From CAJBLF01 sp041679065 (GTDB lineage Bacteria; Patescibacteriota; Gracilibacteria; Absconditabacterales; Absconditicoccaceae): 64,000 bases of DNA. The stretch lies in contig JBBABI010000001.1 in assembly GCA_041679065.1 (NCBI GenBank), positions 1 through 64,000 on the forward strand, given 5' to 3'. The position numbers were made by a program, and so were the translations under genes. Of the stretch, positions 9,721 to 21,230 are shown in pieces. Position 1 is the stretch's first letter. Every line of letters starts with the position of its first letter. Below the pieces are notes generated by a model. It was given only the letters and a program-made list of their open reading frames with translations. It searched no databases and was not told the origin of the DNA.

Positions 9721-11033
9721 AGATCAGCCAACAATCTCTTATTCATATATTTCACTGCATAGAAAAGAATCATACCTTGTAGTCCTATATAGAGCAAGAC
9801 GAGGAAAAAAATAAGTTCGCCGGCAATATGGGTATTGATAAGCAGAATGATGTTTACAACCAGGGCGGCAACGGTGGCTATCAGCCGATAGGTATATTCT
9901 ACCGGAGTGAATATTTTCGCCAATCGTGGAATTTTATGTGCATAGAAAATCAAGCTCGCACTCAGGATATTCCACAATATCGCCCGACTCACGATAGCAC
10001 CCACATCAGCATTGAAATACGAAAATAAGCTTATGTAAATCGCAAAATTAATTACCAGGAAAACCACCAGATTCTGAATGATGCTATTGTATCAGATTTT
10101 TTTGAGTAACAAAACATTAGTAACGAAAATGATGATGATGAGCCGATAGAAGAGATGGTTGATATTCGCAAAACCGGAAATATTCATGACATAATAATAA
10201 ATCAGTGCGACAATCAATCCGATATTCATAGATTCCAAAAGCTTTTTCACCCATCATGGCATCTGGAAGATAAAGCCATATATCGTCTTCTGGAATTCAG
10301 AAGAAAAATGCTTCTTGCCTTGAGTGATTCTTTCCCCAGCCAAAATGCGTCTCACAGAAATGTTTATTTTCTTTTCATCGGATGGCGGCTGATGTCACAG
10401 GACATTGCGGACTCGAGCAAAAACTCCTGTCAGCAACAAGCTATTCAAAGTTAGTGCAATATAGAAATTCTGTACTTTATCGATGATGATCAGAATGATA
10501 GTTCCCAAAGATAGTATTCCTAAAATATACCATCGATATTCTTCTATCGTTTCTCTGAGCCCTATGATAAAGATAAAAAATCAGGCTATTCATAACTGGA
10601 ATACCCATAGCATCATAAAGACACTGAAGAATCCAGATCGTCATCCAAACGTTGCCACTACGACCAGCAGAAAAATCATGGAAAGATAATATCATAGTTG
10701 AAATACCATTTTCCCATCATTATATTTCATGAGATAAGAACCTATTCGCAAGATTAAATTGATGACCATCAATGTCAGACAAGTGATGATGATATCCATT
10801 CAGAAAAAATTGAAGACACCTACCAAGCCAGCCAAAATAATAATCCATGCCACGAAAAGGCTGTATTTCTGCAGAATATCTCAAGATTTCATTTTGATGT
10901 TTTGTAATGCCCCATAGTAGGCGAAGAGACCTACAAGAAAAATCAGCGGAAAAAATCCTACATACCAGAGACCGATACCATAGAAGAAGAGGATGAATCA
11001 GAGTATTCAGAGGGATAATAAGAGAAGTGCCAT
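9696..11033 (-). CDS. polytopic membrane protein, unknown
   Basis: 445 residues with about ten to twelve hydrophobic helices and short loops; the only long polar loop is near the middle (HQPPSDEKKINISVRRILAG). ATG at 11033 starts directly in a membrane helix. Ten or so Gly are TGA. No catalytic motif seen. The neighbouring glycosyltransferase suggests a part in surface polysaccharide export or polymerisation, but no Wzx/Wzy signature could be read. Confidence 0.75.
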
Positions 11034-11089
11034 TTTTTTATGGGGTTGAAAGGTTGAAAGATTGAAAAGTGGAAGGGTTGAATCGTTAT

Positions 11090-11196
11090 GTCATTGCGAG
11101 TTTACCTACCACTTCGGTAGGGTACGAAGCAATCCACATTGTTTAAGATGATTTAGATTGCCACGTCCGCCTAGGCGGACTCGCAAAGACACAATT
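11090..11196. repeat. two dispersed repeats in tandem (GTCATTGCGAG..CGAAGCAATC and a CCTAGGCGG palindrome)
   Basis: 11090-11136 starts GTCATTGCGAG and ends GGTACGAAGCAATCC; relatives lie at 17461, 21690 and, in frame, inside leuS at about 35607. 11155-11196 (GATTGCCACGTCCGCCTAGG...) has a near-identical copy at 63841-63881. Confidence 0.7.
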
Positions 11197-11213
11197 TTCG
11201 CAAAAACAATTCT

Positions 11214-12356
11214 TTACAGTGCGAAGTTCGCGATCAGTATCTTCGTAAGAATCCGATACAGCAAGACAGTTCATGTGTAGATAAGAATCAGATTTCCTAT
11301 TTCTTTCTTTTTCAAAAGATTTCCTACAAACAAGATCAATCATAATGCTCCGAATTTCATCATCCGATAATGAGCGCCGGAGATATTTTCCATGTAAAAG
11401 AATAAGAGATTGTAGACTAGGAATGCTCATGATAAAGCTGATATTGTGATCACAATAAATTCTATGAGATCATACAGGTGATAGAGGAGTATGGCGGGAT
11501 GCGAAAAAACATTGACCAGATCTTTCTGGAAAAATTTCCAAAACAGTGCAGCATTGCCCAAGACGGCATAATCTTTATTCTGGATAGAAATATGAGCTCA
11601 AAGTTTCTTGAGCTGGAGAACATATGCTTGTTTAGCCTCTTCTTTCTCCAGATCTATATCAGTCACTTGTGAATTCTTGATCAATGGTTTAGCCTGATTG
11701 CTCATCGCGAGAAAATGCTGTTCATCGATCTTCTGGATGATGGTGATAAGGTTTTCACCGACGTCTCTTATCTTCTCATAATTATTTCCCATCCTCAATT
11801 TTTTGAGTTCCTCTTGGAGTGAAGAGATGGTTTTGAGTTCTTGCGACGAAAGGTTTCATTTCATAGCGTTTAAGACAGATGGTATCTTTTCAAAAATCCA
11901 CGCAAGGACTTCCTTGGCTGCCAATAATCTCGGATCAGTATAGATCTTTTTCTCCTGCTGGATTTGAACATAATCCAGGCGTTTCTCTTCATCCTGTTCT
12001 TTCTGGATTTCTTTGCGAGAAGCATCGATGATGGTTTTGATGGCAGAAGCATCCAAAGGCTTGGAAAAAGAATTTATATTCGAGAGCTGAAAACCTAGAC
12101 GAAGAAGTAATAGACAGGTTGTTGTGACATCGGTTTGGTTTGTTATCAGCTGGATTTCCTGTGATCATCGTTTGGTTTGGGCAAAAACATCACCGAATTT
12201 TTTGAGATCTTGTGTATATACTTTGAGGGAAAGGATGAGAATATTCATTTTTTCCAAAAGCTTCCTTACGAGAAGCGAGGACTCCGTTACCACCAAAAGT
12301 TCGATGGGCGTATTGGTTCATTTTTGTTGTTTTATACCATTTACACAGAAAGTCAT
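11214..12356 (-). CDS. coiled-coil protein with C-terminal membrane helices, unknown
   Basis: 380 residues from ATG at 12356; the frame opens a little earlier, so the start is uncertain. Charged helical stretches (IDASRKEIQKEQDEEKRLDY, SLQEELKKLRMGNNYEKIRD) indicate coiled coil over about residues 90-250. Two or three hydrophobic segments follow at the end (IEFIVITISALSGAFLVYNL, GALGLILFVGNLL, TGTVLLYRILTKILI). Six TGA glycines join pieces that would otherwise look like separate ORFs. Stop is TAA at 11214. No family recognised. It precedes the membrane protein gene on the same strand, separated by repeats. Confidence 0.65.
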
Positions 12357-12607
12357 TACAAAAATATCAGGTAAAAAGCCATAACTCAACCAACTAATAT
12401 GCTTTTATATTGAAATTTCAAAAAAAATCAATATATATATAGGGATGAATTTTCAATTTTCAATTATCAATTTTCAAACAAACCCCAATTTTTAATTTCC
12501 AAACATTTTTTATTTTTGTTTGAAGATTAAAAATTAGATCTTAGAAATTGTTTAGAAATTAGAAATTGAAAATTAGAATTTTTTTTTACTCTTTACTATA
12601 AACACCA

Positions 12608-13114
12608 ATGAAAAAGAATTCACTTTTTTTCCTCGCCATGATGACGGTTATCGTTTTAGCATGATGCGCTTCCAAATCTTCCGCACCAGCACCCATAGAG
12701 ATACCTACCGAAATTCCCAATACATCAGCGACAAGAACCATTGAGGATCGTAAAGCATGTATGAGAGATCATATGCCTGTCTGCGGACTTATTCGCATCA
12801 AATGCGCCAAAGAGCCATGCCATACATTTCCAGAGACTTTCAGCAATACATGCGCGATGGAAGATAATCCATTAGCCGAATTACTCCATACAGGAGCATG
12901 TTTGCCTGCAGATATGGAAAATGCTATGACCCAGATGACTCAGAATACAGGTAATATCTGATTGGCTAATCCAGCATCAGTCAATTGTGAAGCGAAATGA
13001 TGATCATTGGAAATCAGAGAAGGGACAGGAGGCCAATATGGCATCTGCAAATTCGAGAATGGGAAAGAATGTGAAGAGTGGGCTTTCTTCAGAGGAAATT
13101 GTTCTGATAAATAA
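12608..13114 (+). CDS. lipoprotein with Kazal-like and DUF333 domains
   Basis: 168 residues. Signal peptide with lipobox VLAGC, where the Gly is TGA; Cys21 is the lipidation site. Residues about 55-105 hold six Cys in a Kazal-like spacing (MPVCGLIRIKCAKEPCHTF ... GACLP). Residues 115-165 are DUF333: LANPASVNCEAKGGSLEIRE, GQYGICKFENG, CEEWAFFRGNC. DUF333 proteins are periplasmic or surface exposed and have been linked with hemolysin inhibition, without a proven mechanism. A second DUF333 gene follows at 13303. No Shine-Dalgarno is seen before the ATG. Confidence 0.85.
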
Positions 13115-13302
13115 AGTGAAATCAATAAGCTAATTGCCTCTGAAAGTTGAAACATTGAAATGTGAAAACGTTGAAATATTAAAAAAACTCCAACATTTTT
13201 CCACCTTTCCCTCTTTCCACATTTCCACTTTTCCACCCTTCCATGTTTCCATCTTTTTACAACATCATCAGAATGTAATATTTTATTTTCTAAAATATCT
13301 CC

Positions 13303-14385
13303 ATGAAAAAAGCTCTCCGAATCCTCGTTATTCTTCTCCTTTTATGACTTGGATTTTTATTCGTCATAAAGAATCCGCAATTATGAGTATCTCAGACCGT
13401 GTTGAAGACATTAGGACTTGAAAGATTATTAAGCTGACAAACCGTCGGCCTTGCTAATCCCGCATCAGTCTACTGCGAACAAAACAGCGGAACATTGGAA
13501 ATCGTCACTGATCTCAGCGGATGACAATCATGACTCTGTCATTTGCCAGATGGGAATGTGTGCGATGAACGAGCGTATTTTAGAGGAGAATGTCCAACCA
13601 CAGGCATCGATCTTTCTGGTTGCATCAGCTACTTCGATGGTTGCAACAATTGTTCTGTCAAAGACGGCAAGCCGGATGCATGTACCATGATGTACTGCGA
13701 GACTCCAGCCGAACCGGAATGTCTGCAATATGCGACAGGAGTGGAAGTGACTGGCTCAACAGAAACTACTTCCGATATTTTAAGTAAAATGATAACATGA
13801 AGAAATATTTTACAAAATCTTTGAAATACAACGGATGCATGAGTGTATACTATCAACGTGATTGAATGAACAGCTAAGGATCAGTTAGAAATCATTAATC
13901 AAGGAGACCTTTGACCAAATTGAATGAGAAAGACATATGTAGACCTACCTTATGATAAAACATGTAATGGAGGAGATACATGACCATGTGGAAAGTTTGG
14001 TTGATTTAGATATACGGATGATATATATGTCTTTTTTAACTATACGACGCATAATGAGGATACATACCTTGTTGCATTAGATTTGGGTTCCAAAAACATA
14101 TCTCAAATCTTTCAAATAACAGATGATACAATATTTGATACCACACAAAATGGAGACCAATTCTTTATAGGAAATAGTCAATCATTCGATCCAGACTTTA
14201 GGATAACGTATAAAAATGACATAAGCAAATACAAAAGCATATGAGTCTTTAAGGTATATGGATATTATTCTAATGAAAACTATTTATATCTTCAAACCGA
14301 CGACTGAGGATATCAAAGCACTAAAAGATTTCTAAGAAAAATAGACTTAAATACTTTGATCGAGGTGGAAACAATAAATTTGTAA
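13303..14385 (+). CDS. secreted or membrane-anchored DUF333 protein with long unknown C terminus
   Basis: 360 residues. One N-terminal membrane segment (ILVILLLLGLGFLFVI) without a clear lipobox, then DUF333 at residues 55-105 (GLANPASVYCEQNSGTLEIV, AYFRGEC), a Cys-rich piece (SGCISYFDGCNNCSVKDGK), and a 200-residue tail rich in Tyr, Asp and Thr that resembles no family I know. Close to half of its roughly 40 glycines are TGA, the highest share I noted in the window. Likely duplicated from, or partner of, the preceding DUF333 lipoprotein; exported by Sec. Confidence 0.8.
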
Positions 14386-14411
14386 TAATATTTTATTCCT
14401 AAATTTTACTT

Positions 14412-15839
14412 ATGAAGCAGATCATCTGAAACTCCATTCTGGATAAGTTCTTTGATGAGCATACGATGTCCTTACATATCAAGGAAAATGCTCCACTCAT
14501 CAGGAAAAAGGGAGAACCGGGCAATCGGAAACCATACGTCGATACAGCGGTGATGAACAAAGAAGAATTCAGAAAATTGGTAGATCAGATCTATCAGGAA
14601 ATAGAATCCAGAGATGACGGATTCTTGGAAATAGACAGGAAACTTTCCAAAATATTGCAACTTGGCCCTTACAGAATAGTCATCGTCTATCCGCCATTAT
14701 CCGACGGTTTGGAAATGACGATCGTCAAACCGATCAAGACGTTGGAGATGGAAGATTATCATCTTACCCCAGAAACATTTGAATTATTGAGATACAAATC
14801 CAAAGGAATCCTGGTCTCCTGAGCGCCGGGCAGCGGAAAGACCACCTTCGCACAAGCGCTGATCGATGTCTATCACAAAGACAATAATATTATCAAGACG
14901 CTCGAATCGCCACGTGATCTGCTCGTCTCCGACGATATCGTGCAGTATAGCTTCACCTACGGGACACATGATGAAGTGAGGGATATCTTGTTATTATCTA
15001 GGCCGGATTACACGGTCTATGATGAAGTAAGGAATCAGTCTGACTTTGAACTCTATAAAGATCTAAGGTTGACGGGTATAGGGTTAGTCGGCGTGATCCA
15101 TGCGACGAGACCAGTGGATTCTATTCAGAGATTTCTGTGAACGATAGAGATGGGGATCATTCCTCAAGTCATCGATACGGTCATCTATATAGATAAAGGA
15201 GTGGTCGGAGAAATCTATCAGCTTGCCTTGACGGTCAAAGTGCCGGAAGGTATGGAGTCTGAAGATCTCGCAAGACCAGTCATTGTCGTCACCAGCTTCT
15301 TCACCAAGAAAGTGGAATATGAGATTTATACATTTGGAGAACAAATAGTCGTTATGCCACTTGCAGTGACGAGTGACGGGTGATGAGTGACGAGTAAAAA
15401 GAATATGGTGTCAGAATATGCTAAACAAAGCATTAATCAGAAGTTGCAGAAAATATTGCCCTGCGATTTCATGCTCCGTGTCAAAGGCACAAGCGTAGAT
15501 CTCTATATCCCTGATGAATTCAAATGACGCATCATCGGCAAATGATGATCAGCGATCAACGATCTGGAAAAGACCGTGGGGCTGAGGATAAACATCAAAT
15601 CATTCGGTGATCTGCCTTTATTAGACGTCCAGACAAAATTGAATGACTGAGGTAAAAGTGGACGTGCGGATATCATCTTCCCACAAGGATATGAGAATAA
15701 AGAGATTGTCGTCTTGGCAGGAGAAGATATGCTTCGCAGCAGGACAGATAATCAAGGGATATTGGTGTTGAAAAATAAAAGTATGGTAAAGGATATACAG
15801 AAAAAGTGATACCTATTGGTTGATGTGGAGAAATTGTAG
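14412..15839 (+). CDS. PilT-like ATPase with C-terminal KH RNA-binding domain
   Basis: 475 residues. Residues 30-130 resemble the leader part of the archaeal-type PIN-ATPase-KH family, but no PIN nuclease domain is seen. The ATPase core has Walker A GAPGSGKTTFAQAL (first Gly TGA), LESPRDL, a PDYTVYDEVRN acidic strand and GVIHATRPVDSIQRF, as in PilT/VirB11 motors. The KH-like part (FKGRIIGKGGSAINDLEK, GxxG loop) lies at residues 370-430. Between the two, TSDGGVTSKK is encoded by a GTGACGAGTGACG repeat of the intergenic type. Family members occur in archaea and some bacteria; the job is unknown, perhaps RNA handling at ribosomes. Confidence 0.8.
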
Positions 15840-15840
15840 A

Positions 15841-15955
15841 AAATTGCCGCAGGTTGTCGCATATTGCCACAGATTGTTTGTTTAACTTTTCTTTAAAAAA
15901 ATATAAATTAACAACCTGAGGCCACCTGAGACTCCCTGAGGCCATCTGTGGCTAT
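15841..15955 (-). repeat. 115-base structured repeat, inverted copy of the one at 21231
   Basis: Read on the minus strand it has several GGCCTCAGG units, then GGTTGTTAATTT, TTTTTTTAAAGAAAAG, then CTGTGGCAATATGCGACAACC. The plus strand at 21231-21374 carries the same order of elements. The two copies flank the pyk-like, unknown and nrdD genes. Confidence 0.7.
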
Positions 15956-15998
15956 TGTACAATGATATGAAAATTTTATTCTTAAAATAAGTAAACCA

Positions 15999-17405
15999 AT
16001 GAACAACTTCCGTTTCGCTAAGATCATTGCTTGAGTATGACCCACATTAGCCAAAGAGACTGTCCTTTCCAAGGTCATTAATATGGTGGATGTCTTTAGA
16101 ATCTCTTTATCTGGATGATTCGATGACAATAATAAAAAGTATATCGATACCATTATGAAGCTGGACAATAGCAAGACCATCATGCTGGAAACCAGAGGTA
16201 ATGATATCAGGGTCAAAAATGTCCTGGATATCAAAGTCAGAGAAAAGCAGCATATAGAGGTAGATTACTCTGAATATGCCCAAGAACACGATAAGAAGAT
16301 TTTTATCGACGCACCATTTCTGCGTGAATTAAAAATTGGTCAGCAGCTCAAATTCCAGCAGAGCGGAGTGGTGATCAAAATTAAGACTATCAATGAGACA
16401 AGCGTCATCGCAGAAGTACTGACAGGCGGTCGGATTGTGCAGTTTGATAGAGTGTTTTTCCCAGGTTACGATCTCAATATCCCTTTCCTAGGCGACAGGG
16501 ACAAAAAAGATATTTTGTGGTGATTGGAATATGGCATCCATGTCATCGCCTGTTCGCTGACTAAATCCAAGAATGACATCCACGAGCTCAAACAATTTCT
16601 TGCGACCAAACATGTCGAGAAGATGAAAATCCTGGCGAAAATAGAAACCAAAGAATCTCTCCAGCATTTCAAGGAAATTTTGGATGCAGCGGATGGTGTG
16701 ATTCTGATCTTTGATAAGATAGAGAAGCTGCTCAAAGAAATGAAGATTTCCGAAGAAACATTGATCCAAGAATGCAAAAAAATAGGAAAGCCAATCATCG
16801 TCACATTTGCAGGAAAATTTGATGGCAAAGAATATATGCTCATCAACGAATGACAGGCAAAGAAATTTTGTGCGCTTGGAGCCGATGCATATATGATAGA
16901 TACCATGCTTCACGAAGACGATCCGCTCGAGTTCATCACTCAGCTTGCAGAAGTATTGGATACATATGAATTGAAGCTTCATGATAAGGAAGCAGCCCGT
17001 TTCTATGAAAATAACGACTTTATGGTCAGAGATTATATCATCTTCAATGCCAATAGGGCTACCAAGGAGGTAGCAGTCAGAGCCGTAGTTTCCTATACGG
17101 AAAACGGTTATTCTGCGGCCAGACTTTCTTCATTGGCTCCTAGGGTTCCTGTCATTGCGTTTACCAAAAATGATGAGACGTATAGATATCTCAATATGCT
17201 TCGAGGGGTAAGAGGATACAAAATTTCTCAGTCATTCAGTTACGAAAACCTCAAGAGAGTTGGGAAAGAAATGATCAGAATCATCTTCAAAGGTAATATT
17301 TCTCTAGATGACAAAATCATTATTATGCAGGCTACCGAATCGCTCACCGACGAAAAGTCAGGAATGATCAATGGATTGGAATTGTATAAGTTTAAGAATA
17401 TATAG
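15999..17405 (+). CDS. pyruvate-kinase-like protein with altered active site
   Basis: 468 residues with the three-part pyruvate kinase plan. N-terminal barrel: AKIIAGVGPTLAKETVLSKV, FRISLSGGF (the nucleotide-binding Arg of ARLNFSHG kept), B-domain at about 70-160, KILAKIETKESLQHF (catalytic Lys strand). C-terminal domain: NANRATKEVAVRAVVSYTEN ... RVPVIAFTKNDETYRYL ... GVRGY. But the metal/substrate loop MARGDLG is replaced by LIFDKIEK, and the ATQMLESM signature by VTFAGKFDG. So it is clearly of this family but may not make pyruvate from PEP, or may use a changed site. Eight or so TGA glycines. Preceded by a repeat; followed by a terminator at 17517. Confidence 0.8.
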
Positions 17406-17460
17406 GAAGGGAATGAATAATTAAGAATTAAGAATGAACAATGAGGGAGTTTTTTTGATG

Positions 17461-17494
17461 GTCATTGCGATCCGCCGCTGCGGAGAAGCAATCC
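17461..17494. repeat. GTCATTGCGA..GAAGCAATC dispersed repeat
   Basis: Begins GTCATTGCGATCC and ends GGAGAAGCAATCCAG. Same class as 11090 and 21690; follows a short (GAATGAATAATTAAGAAT) degenerate array. Confidence 0.6.
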
Positions 17495-17516
17495 AGATCT
17501 CATTCATAGAAAGTCT

Positions 17517-17539
17517 GTCCATCGAGGATGGGCTTTTTT
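17517..17539 (+). terminator. terminator after pyruvate-kinase-like gene
   Basis: Stem GTCCATC / GATGGGC (one G-U pair), 3-base loop, six T. Confidence 0.75.
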
Positions 17540-17576
17540 GATATGGAGAATAGGTAAAGTTGCACCACTAATAGGA

Positions 17577-17604
17577 TTGACAAATAAAGCCAAATAAGTA
17601 TAAT
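17577..17604 (+). promoter_or_regulatory. promoter of the gene at 17638
   Basis: TTGACA (17577-17582), 16-base spacer, TATAAT (17599-17604); the leader to the ATG is about 27 bases. Confidence 0.75.
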
Positions 17605-17637
17605 ATATGCAACACTTTTACCACTTTAAAAACACAT

Positions 17638-18522
17638 ATGGCAGATAAAGAAAAAATTAGTAACGCTTCCAGAGCTAAGCCCAACCAGAAAACAAGAACA
17701 GATACAGATAGAAATATGGTAGATGCTTTGGAAGATCATATCTCTTTATCAGAAGCAAACAAATTATGGAATAAATATTATCATGATCAAACGGCATTAG
17801 AAAATCGGGAACGAAAATTGCTTGCTGCTAATGTGCATCAACTCAACCTAGAGAAATGAGACTTAGATATGTTTGGGATTCTAATGTCAGAACATGATTT
17901 TTCATCAAAGGAAAAGATATATGCGAAACACAATATACATTCCAACAATGAAACAGTGAAGAGCAAAATAGATCTTTTTTTCCAGAAGACAGAAAGGATA
18001 CTCCAAAAATTTATAAAATTAGGTAGTCAATCACCAGATAAAATGCCAGAACAACCATATGACGGAAGTAGAGTGGCGGGTTTTGCAACTGTTGCCATAG
18101 ATGATGACTTCACAGAAAGACGTCAAATAGGGGCAGGAGATATTTTGGATAAAGTGGACAATGGCTTTGTAACATCACAAGGGACTGCATTGACCAAAGC
18201 AATCAAATATCAGAGATATTCGCTTATGAAAGTGTTATCCATAGTTGCGGCAAATTACAAAAAGCCCACCACAGATAACAGTGTACAATATAGTGAGGAC
18301 ACTAAATTTGGAATAAAGGGCGCTGTAGAAATAGAGTATGAGGGCAGATATATGGTTCTTGGGTATTCATGAGGGACTCAATTCCAAGACCAGGCCATTA
18401 TCATCCTCGCAGCATATGAAGCAGGAATGATTGATGATGAAGAAGTAAAGGAAAGACAAAAAACATTACAGAATCCATACCTCACTCCTCAATTTCTCAA
18501 AAATTTACGTGAGGTGGAGTAA
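17638..18522 (+). CDS. hypothetical protein, unknown function
   Basis: 294 residues, hydrophilic, mostly helical at the start (DRNMVDALEDHISLSEANKL), no signal peptide or membrane segment. A mixed part near residues 150-260 (RVAGFATVAIDDDF, GQGT-like turns, FGIKGAVEIEYEGRYMVLGY) could be a small alpha/beta domain. Two TGA glycines join two apparent ORFs. It has its own promoter and terminator, so it is expressed alone. No family recognised. Confidence 0.7.
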
Positions 18523-18570
18523 AGAATATATGCTGAATGGCTTCACGGAGTACTTACATTTCACATAAAG

Positions 18571-18602
18571 AAATACGGTTCAGGGATGGGCTGTATTTTT
18601 TT
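18571..18602 (+). terminator. terminator after the gene at 17638
   Basis: Stem AAATAC / GTATTT flanked by GG/CT, 12-base loop, then seven T. Confidence 0.55.
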
Positions 18603-18811
18603 AAAATGGTGGTTAGAGTCGTTAATCGTTAGTGGTTTAGTCATGAGCCGATTTCCGATTAACCCGACTACCGATTACTCGATTACCAATTAAACGAATT
18701 CTGTCAATCCTAGAATCCTGCCTGGTAAAAAAATTCATCAAAAATAGCAAATCAGAACGTATTTTTTAGTCAAATTTTTTTTAATGATTTTTCTGTTGAA
18801 ATGCTAGTGTA

Positions 18812-18866
18812 ATACTATATATAGTGGCTACCCTGGTGATAGAAACACTATATATTGTATTATAAT
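18812..18866 (+). promoter_or_regulatory. two NrdR-like boxes over the nrdD promoter
   Basis: Box 1 ATACTATATATAGTGG (18812-18827) and box 2 ACACTATATATTGTAT (18845-18860) resemble the published NrdR consensus acaCwAtATaTwGtgt. They are 33 bases apart start to start, about three helical turns as usual for NrdR. Box 2 abuts a TATAAT -10 (18861-18866), so bound repressor would block RNA polymerase. The nrdR gene is not in the window. Confidence 0.65.
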
Positions 18867-19018
18867 GAGAAAATGTAAATATCAACTTAGATTCAAGATA
18901 TATGATTCAATATTCATGATTTAGTAAAATCTTGCAACATGCATCGTGTATCATGTATCAAAAATCAGTTCTGTTTTGTATTCTAAATTTTAAATTTTAA
19001 ATTTTAAATTCATTTTTT

Positions 19019-21229
19019 ATGGCAATTTACAAAATCAGAAAAAGGAATTGAGCGATTATCGATTTTGATATCAGCAGAATAGAGATAGCTATCAAAAAAG
19101 CGATAGAAGCGGTTGGCGGAGAAGATTTTTCTCAAGTTGCAAACTTAGCCAAAAAAGTCGGCAAAGAAGTAGAAAAAAAAGTCGGCAAAGAGATTCCCGA
19201 TATAGAAACTATCCAGGATACTGTGGAGCAAATCTTAGTCAAGGAAGGTCATGATACGGTAGCCAAAGCATTTATTATTTACAGACAAAAAAGAGCTGAA
19301 TCAAGATCCCAAGAAAAAGTCGTGATTGAAGTAGAAAAAACTATGGACGAATATCTGGATCAGAGTGACTGGAGAGTAAACGAAAACGCTAACCAGTGAT
19401 TCTCTCTGTGATGACTGATCCTCAATGGATTTGGGAAACTGACAGCCAATTATCGGCTTTCTCACGTCTATCCAAGTGAGGTAGGTAATGCACATAGAAA
19501 CGGAGATTATCATATCCATGATCTCTGATTCTTTGCAGGATACTGTGCAGGACGAAGTTTGAGGCAATTATTAGAAGAAGGATTCAATGGTTTGGACAAT
19601 AGAGTGCAATCCGCCCCTCCCAAAAACCTCCAATCAGCAGTCAATCAGATGATCAATTTTTTCGGTACGCTCCAAAACGAATGGGCAGGAGCACAGGCAT
19701 TCTCTTCTTTCGATACTTATTTAGCTCCTTTCGTGCATAAATACAAGATGGAACTTGAGCAGCAATTCAAGGAGCTTAATGCAAGTTTTGCCAGTGAAGA
19801 AGCTAAAAAAGAATATATTGATAGCAATACACACAAATACGTGACACAACAGATGCAGAATTTTATCTTCGGTCTCAATGTCCCCTCACGTCGGGGAACC
19901 CAGACGCCGTTTACCAATATCACCTTGGATCGGAAATGTCCAGAAGACTTGAAAGATAAATCACTGATGCTTGGAGGGATAGAAAAAGGCTACTATTACA
20001 AGAAATTCAGCGAACTGGAAGACGAAATGAAACTCATCAATAGAGTGCTGATCGAAGTATATACCACTGGAGATTCATCTGGATCGGTATTTACTTTCCC
20101 TATCCCTACCTATAATATCACAGAAGATTTTCCACGAGAAGATACGGATGTAGATATGCTTTTTGAAATGACCGCCAAATATGGAATACCTTATTTCCAA
20201 AACTTCGTAGGATCGCAATTCAAAGTCGTCAAAGACAAAAACGGGAAAGTGACTAAAGTAGAGAACCCCGATGCTTACAAACCAGGAGCAGTCAGATCTA
20301 TGTGCTGTAGATTGCAGTTGGATCTCAAAGCTCTGGAGAAAAGATGAGGAGGACTTTTCTGATCGGCAGAGATGACTGGATCTGTGGGAGTAGTGACTTT
20401 GAATATGGCCAGGATTGGATATAATTTCAAATGAGATATGGCTGGTGCCAAAGCACAAATACGCAGCCTTATGAACTTAGCCAAAACATCTCTTGAACTC
20501 AAAAGAAAAGAGATTACAAGATGGTTGGATGCAGGATTATATCCGTATACCAAAAGATATCTCCATTCATTCAGAAACCACTTCTCTACCATCGGTCTCA
20601 ATGGCATGAACGAAGCAATCCTCAATTTCACCAACGGCAAAGAAGATATCGCTACTGATGAAGGAAAAAAATTAGCTATGGAAATATTGGACTTTATGAG
20701 AGATACACTCAAAGAATTCCAAGAGGAGACAGGTAATCTCTACAATTTAGAAGCGACGCCGGCTGAAGGCACTACCACGAGATTTGCCAAAGAAGATCAG
20801 AAACAGATTCCAAATATCATTCAGGCAGGGACACATGATGCACCCTATTATACCAATTCCACTCAGCTTCCGGTAGGATACACAGACGATCCTTTTGAAG
20901 CATTAGAACAGCAAAATGAACTGCAATGCAAATATACCTGAGGAACAGTTCTTCATCTTTACATGGGAGAAAGACTTTCCAGCGCTAAAGCATGTAAAAA
21001 TCTTGTGAAAAAAGTTATCGCCAATTATCAGCTGCCCTATATCACGATTTCCCCCGTCTTCTCTATCTGTCCTAAACATGGTTATGTGGCGGGAGAACAT
21101 GATTTCTGTCCCAAATGTGATAAAGAGCTTGGCTATGTCGGCGATGAATTTAATATGGAAACCAGAACGAAATATACTTCTGATAAGGAGAAATTGAAGA
21201 AATTAGCAGATAGTAAAATCGTAGAATAA
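19019..21229 (+). CDS. nrdD: anaerobic (class III) ribonucleotide reductase, main part without glycyl-radical domain
   Basis: 736 residues. An ATP-cone (KIRKRNGAIIDFDISRIEIA) covers residues 1-95; the barrel follows with NGDYHIHDLGFFAGYCAGRS, FFGTLQNEWAGAQAFSSFD, GAVRSMCCRLQLD (likely thiyl-radical Cys), GSVGVVTLNMARIGY. The Zn-ribbon CPKH...FCPKCD lies near residues 681-700. In ordinary NrdD the glycyl-radical stretch follows at once; here TAA ends the frame after ADSKIVE and that stretch is encoded separately at 21401. Several TGA glycines. NrdR-like boxes control it; activator nrdG is at 24513. Confidence 0.93.
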
Positions 21230-21230
21230 A

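Larger units (their letters stand above)
18523..19018. other. intergenic region with terminator, AT repeats and the nrdD control region
   Basis: About 500 bases without a gene: terminator at 18571, degenerate CGATTA-type repeats at 18610-18690, NrdR-like boxes and a -10 at 18812-18866, then an AT-rich leader of about 150 bases with repeated AAATTTTAAATTTTAA just before the nrdD ATG. Confidence 0.6.

Noticed and set aside
15841..15955. Insertion sequence or integron site
   Set aside because: No transposase or integrase frame exists in either repeat copy or anywhere in the window; they are short non-coding repeats.
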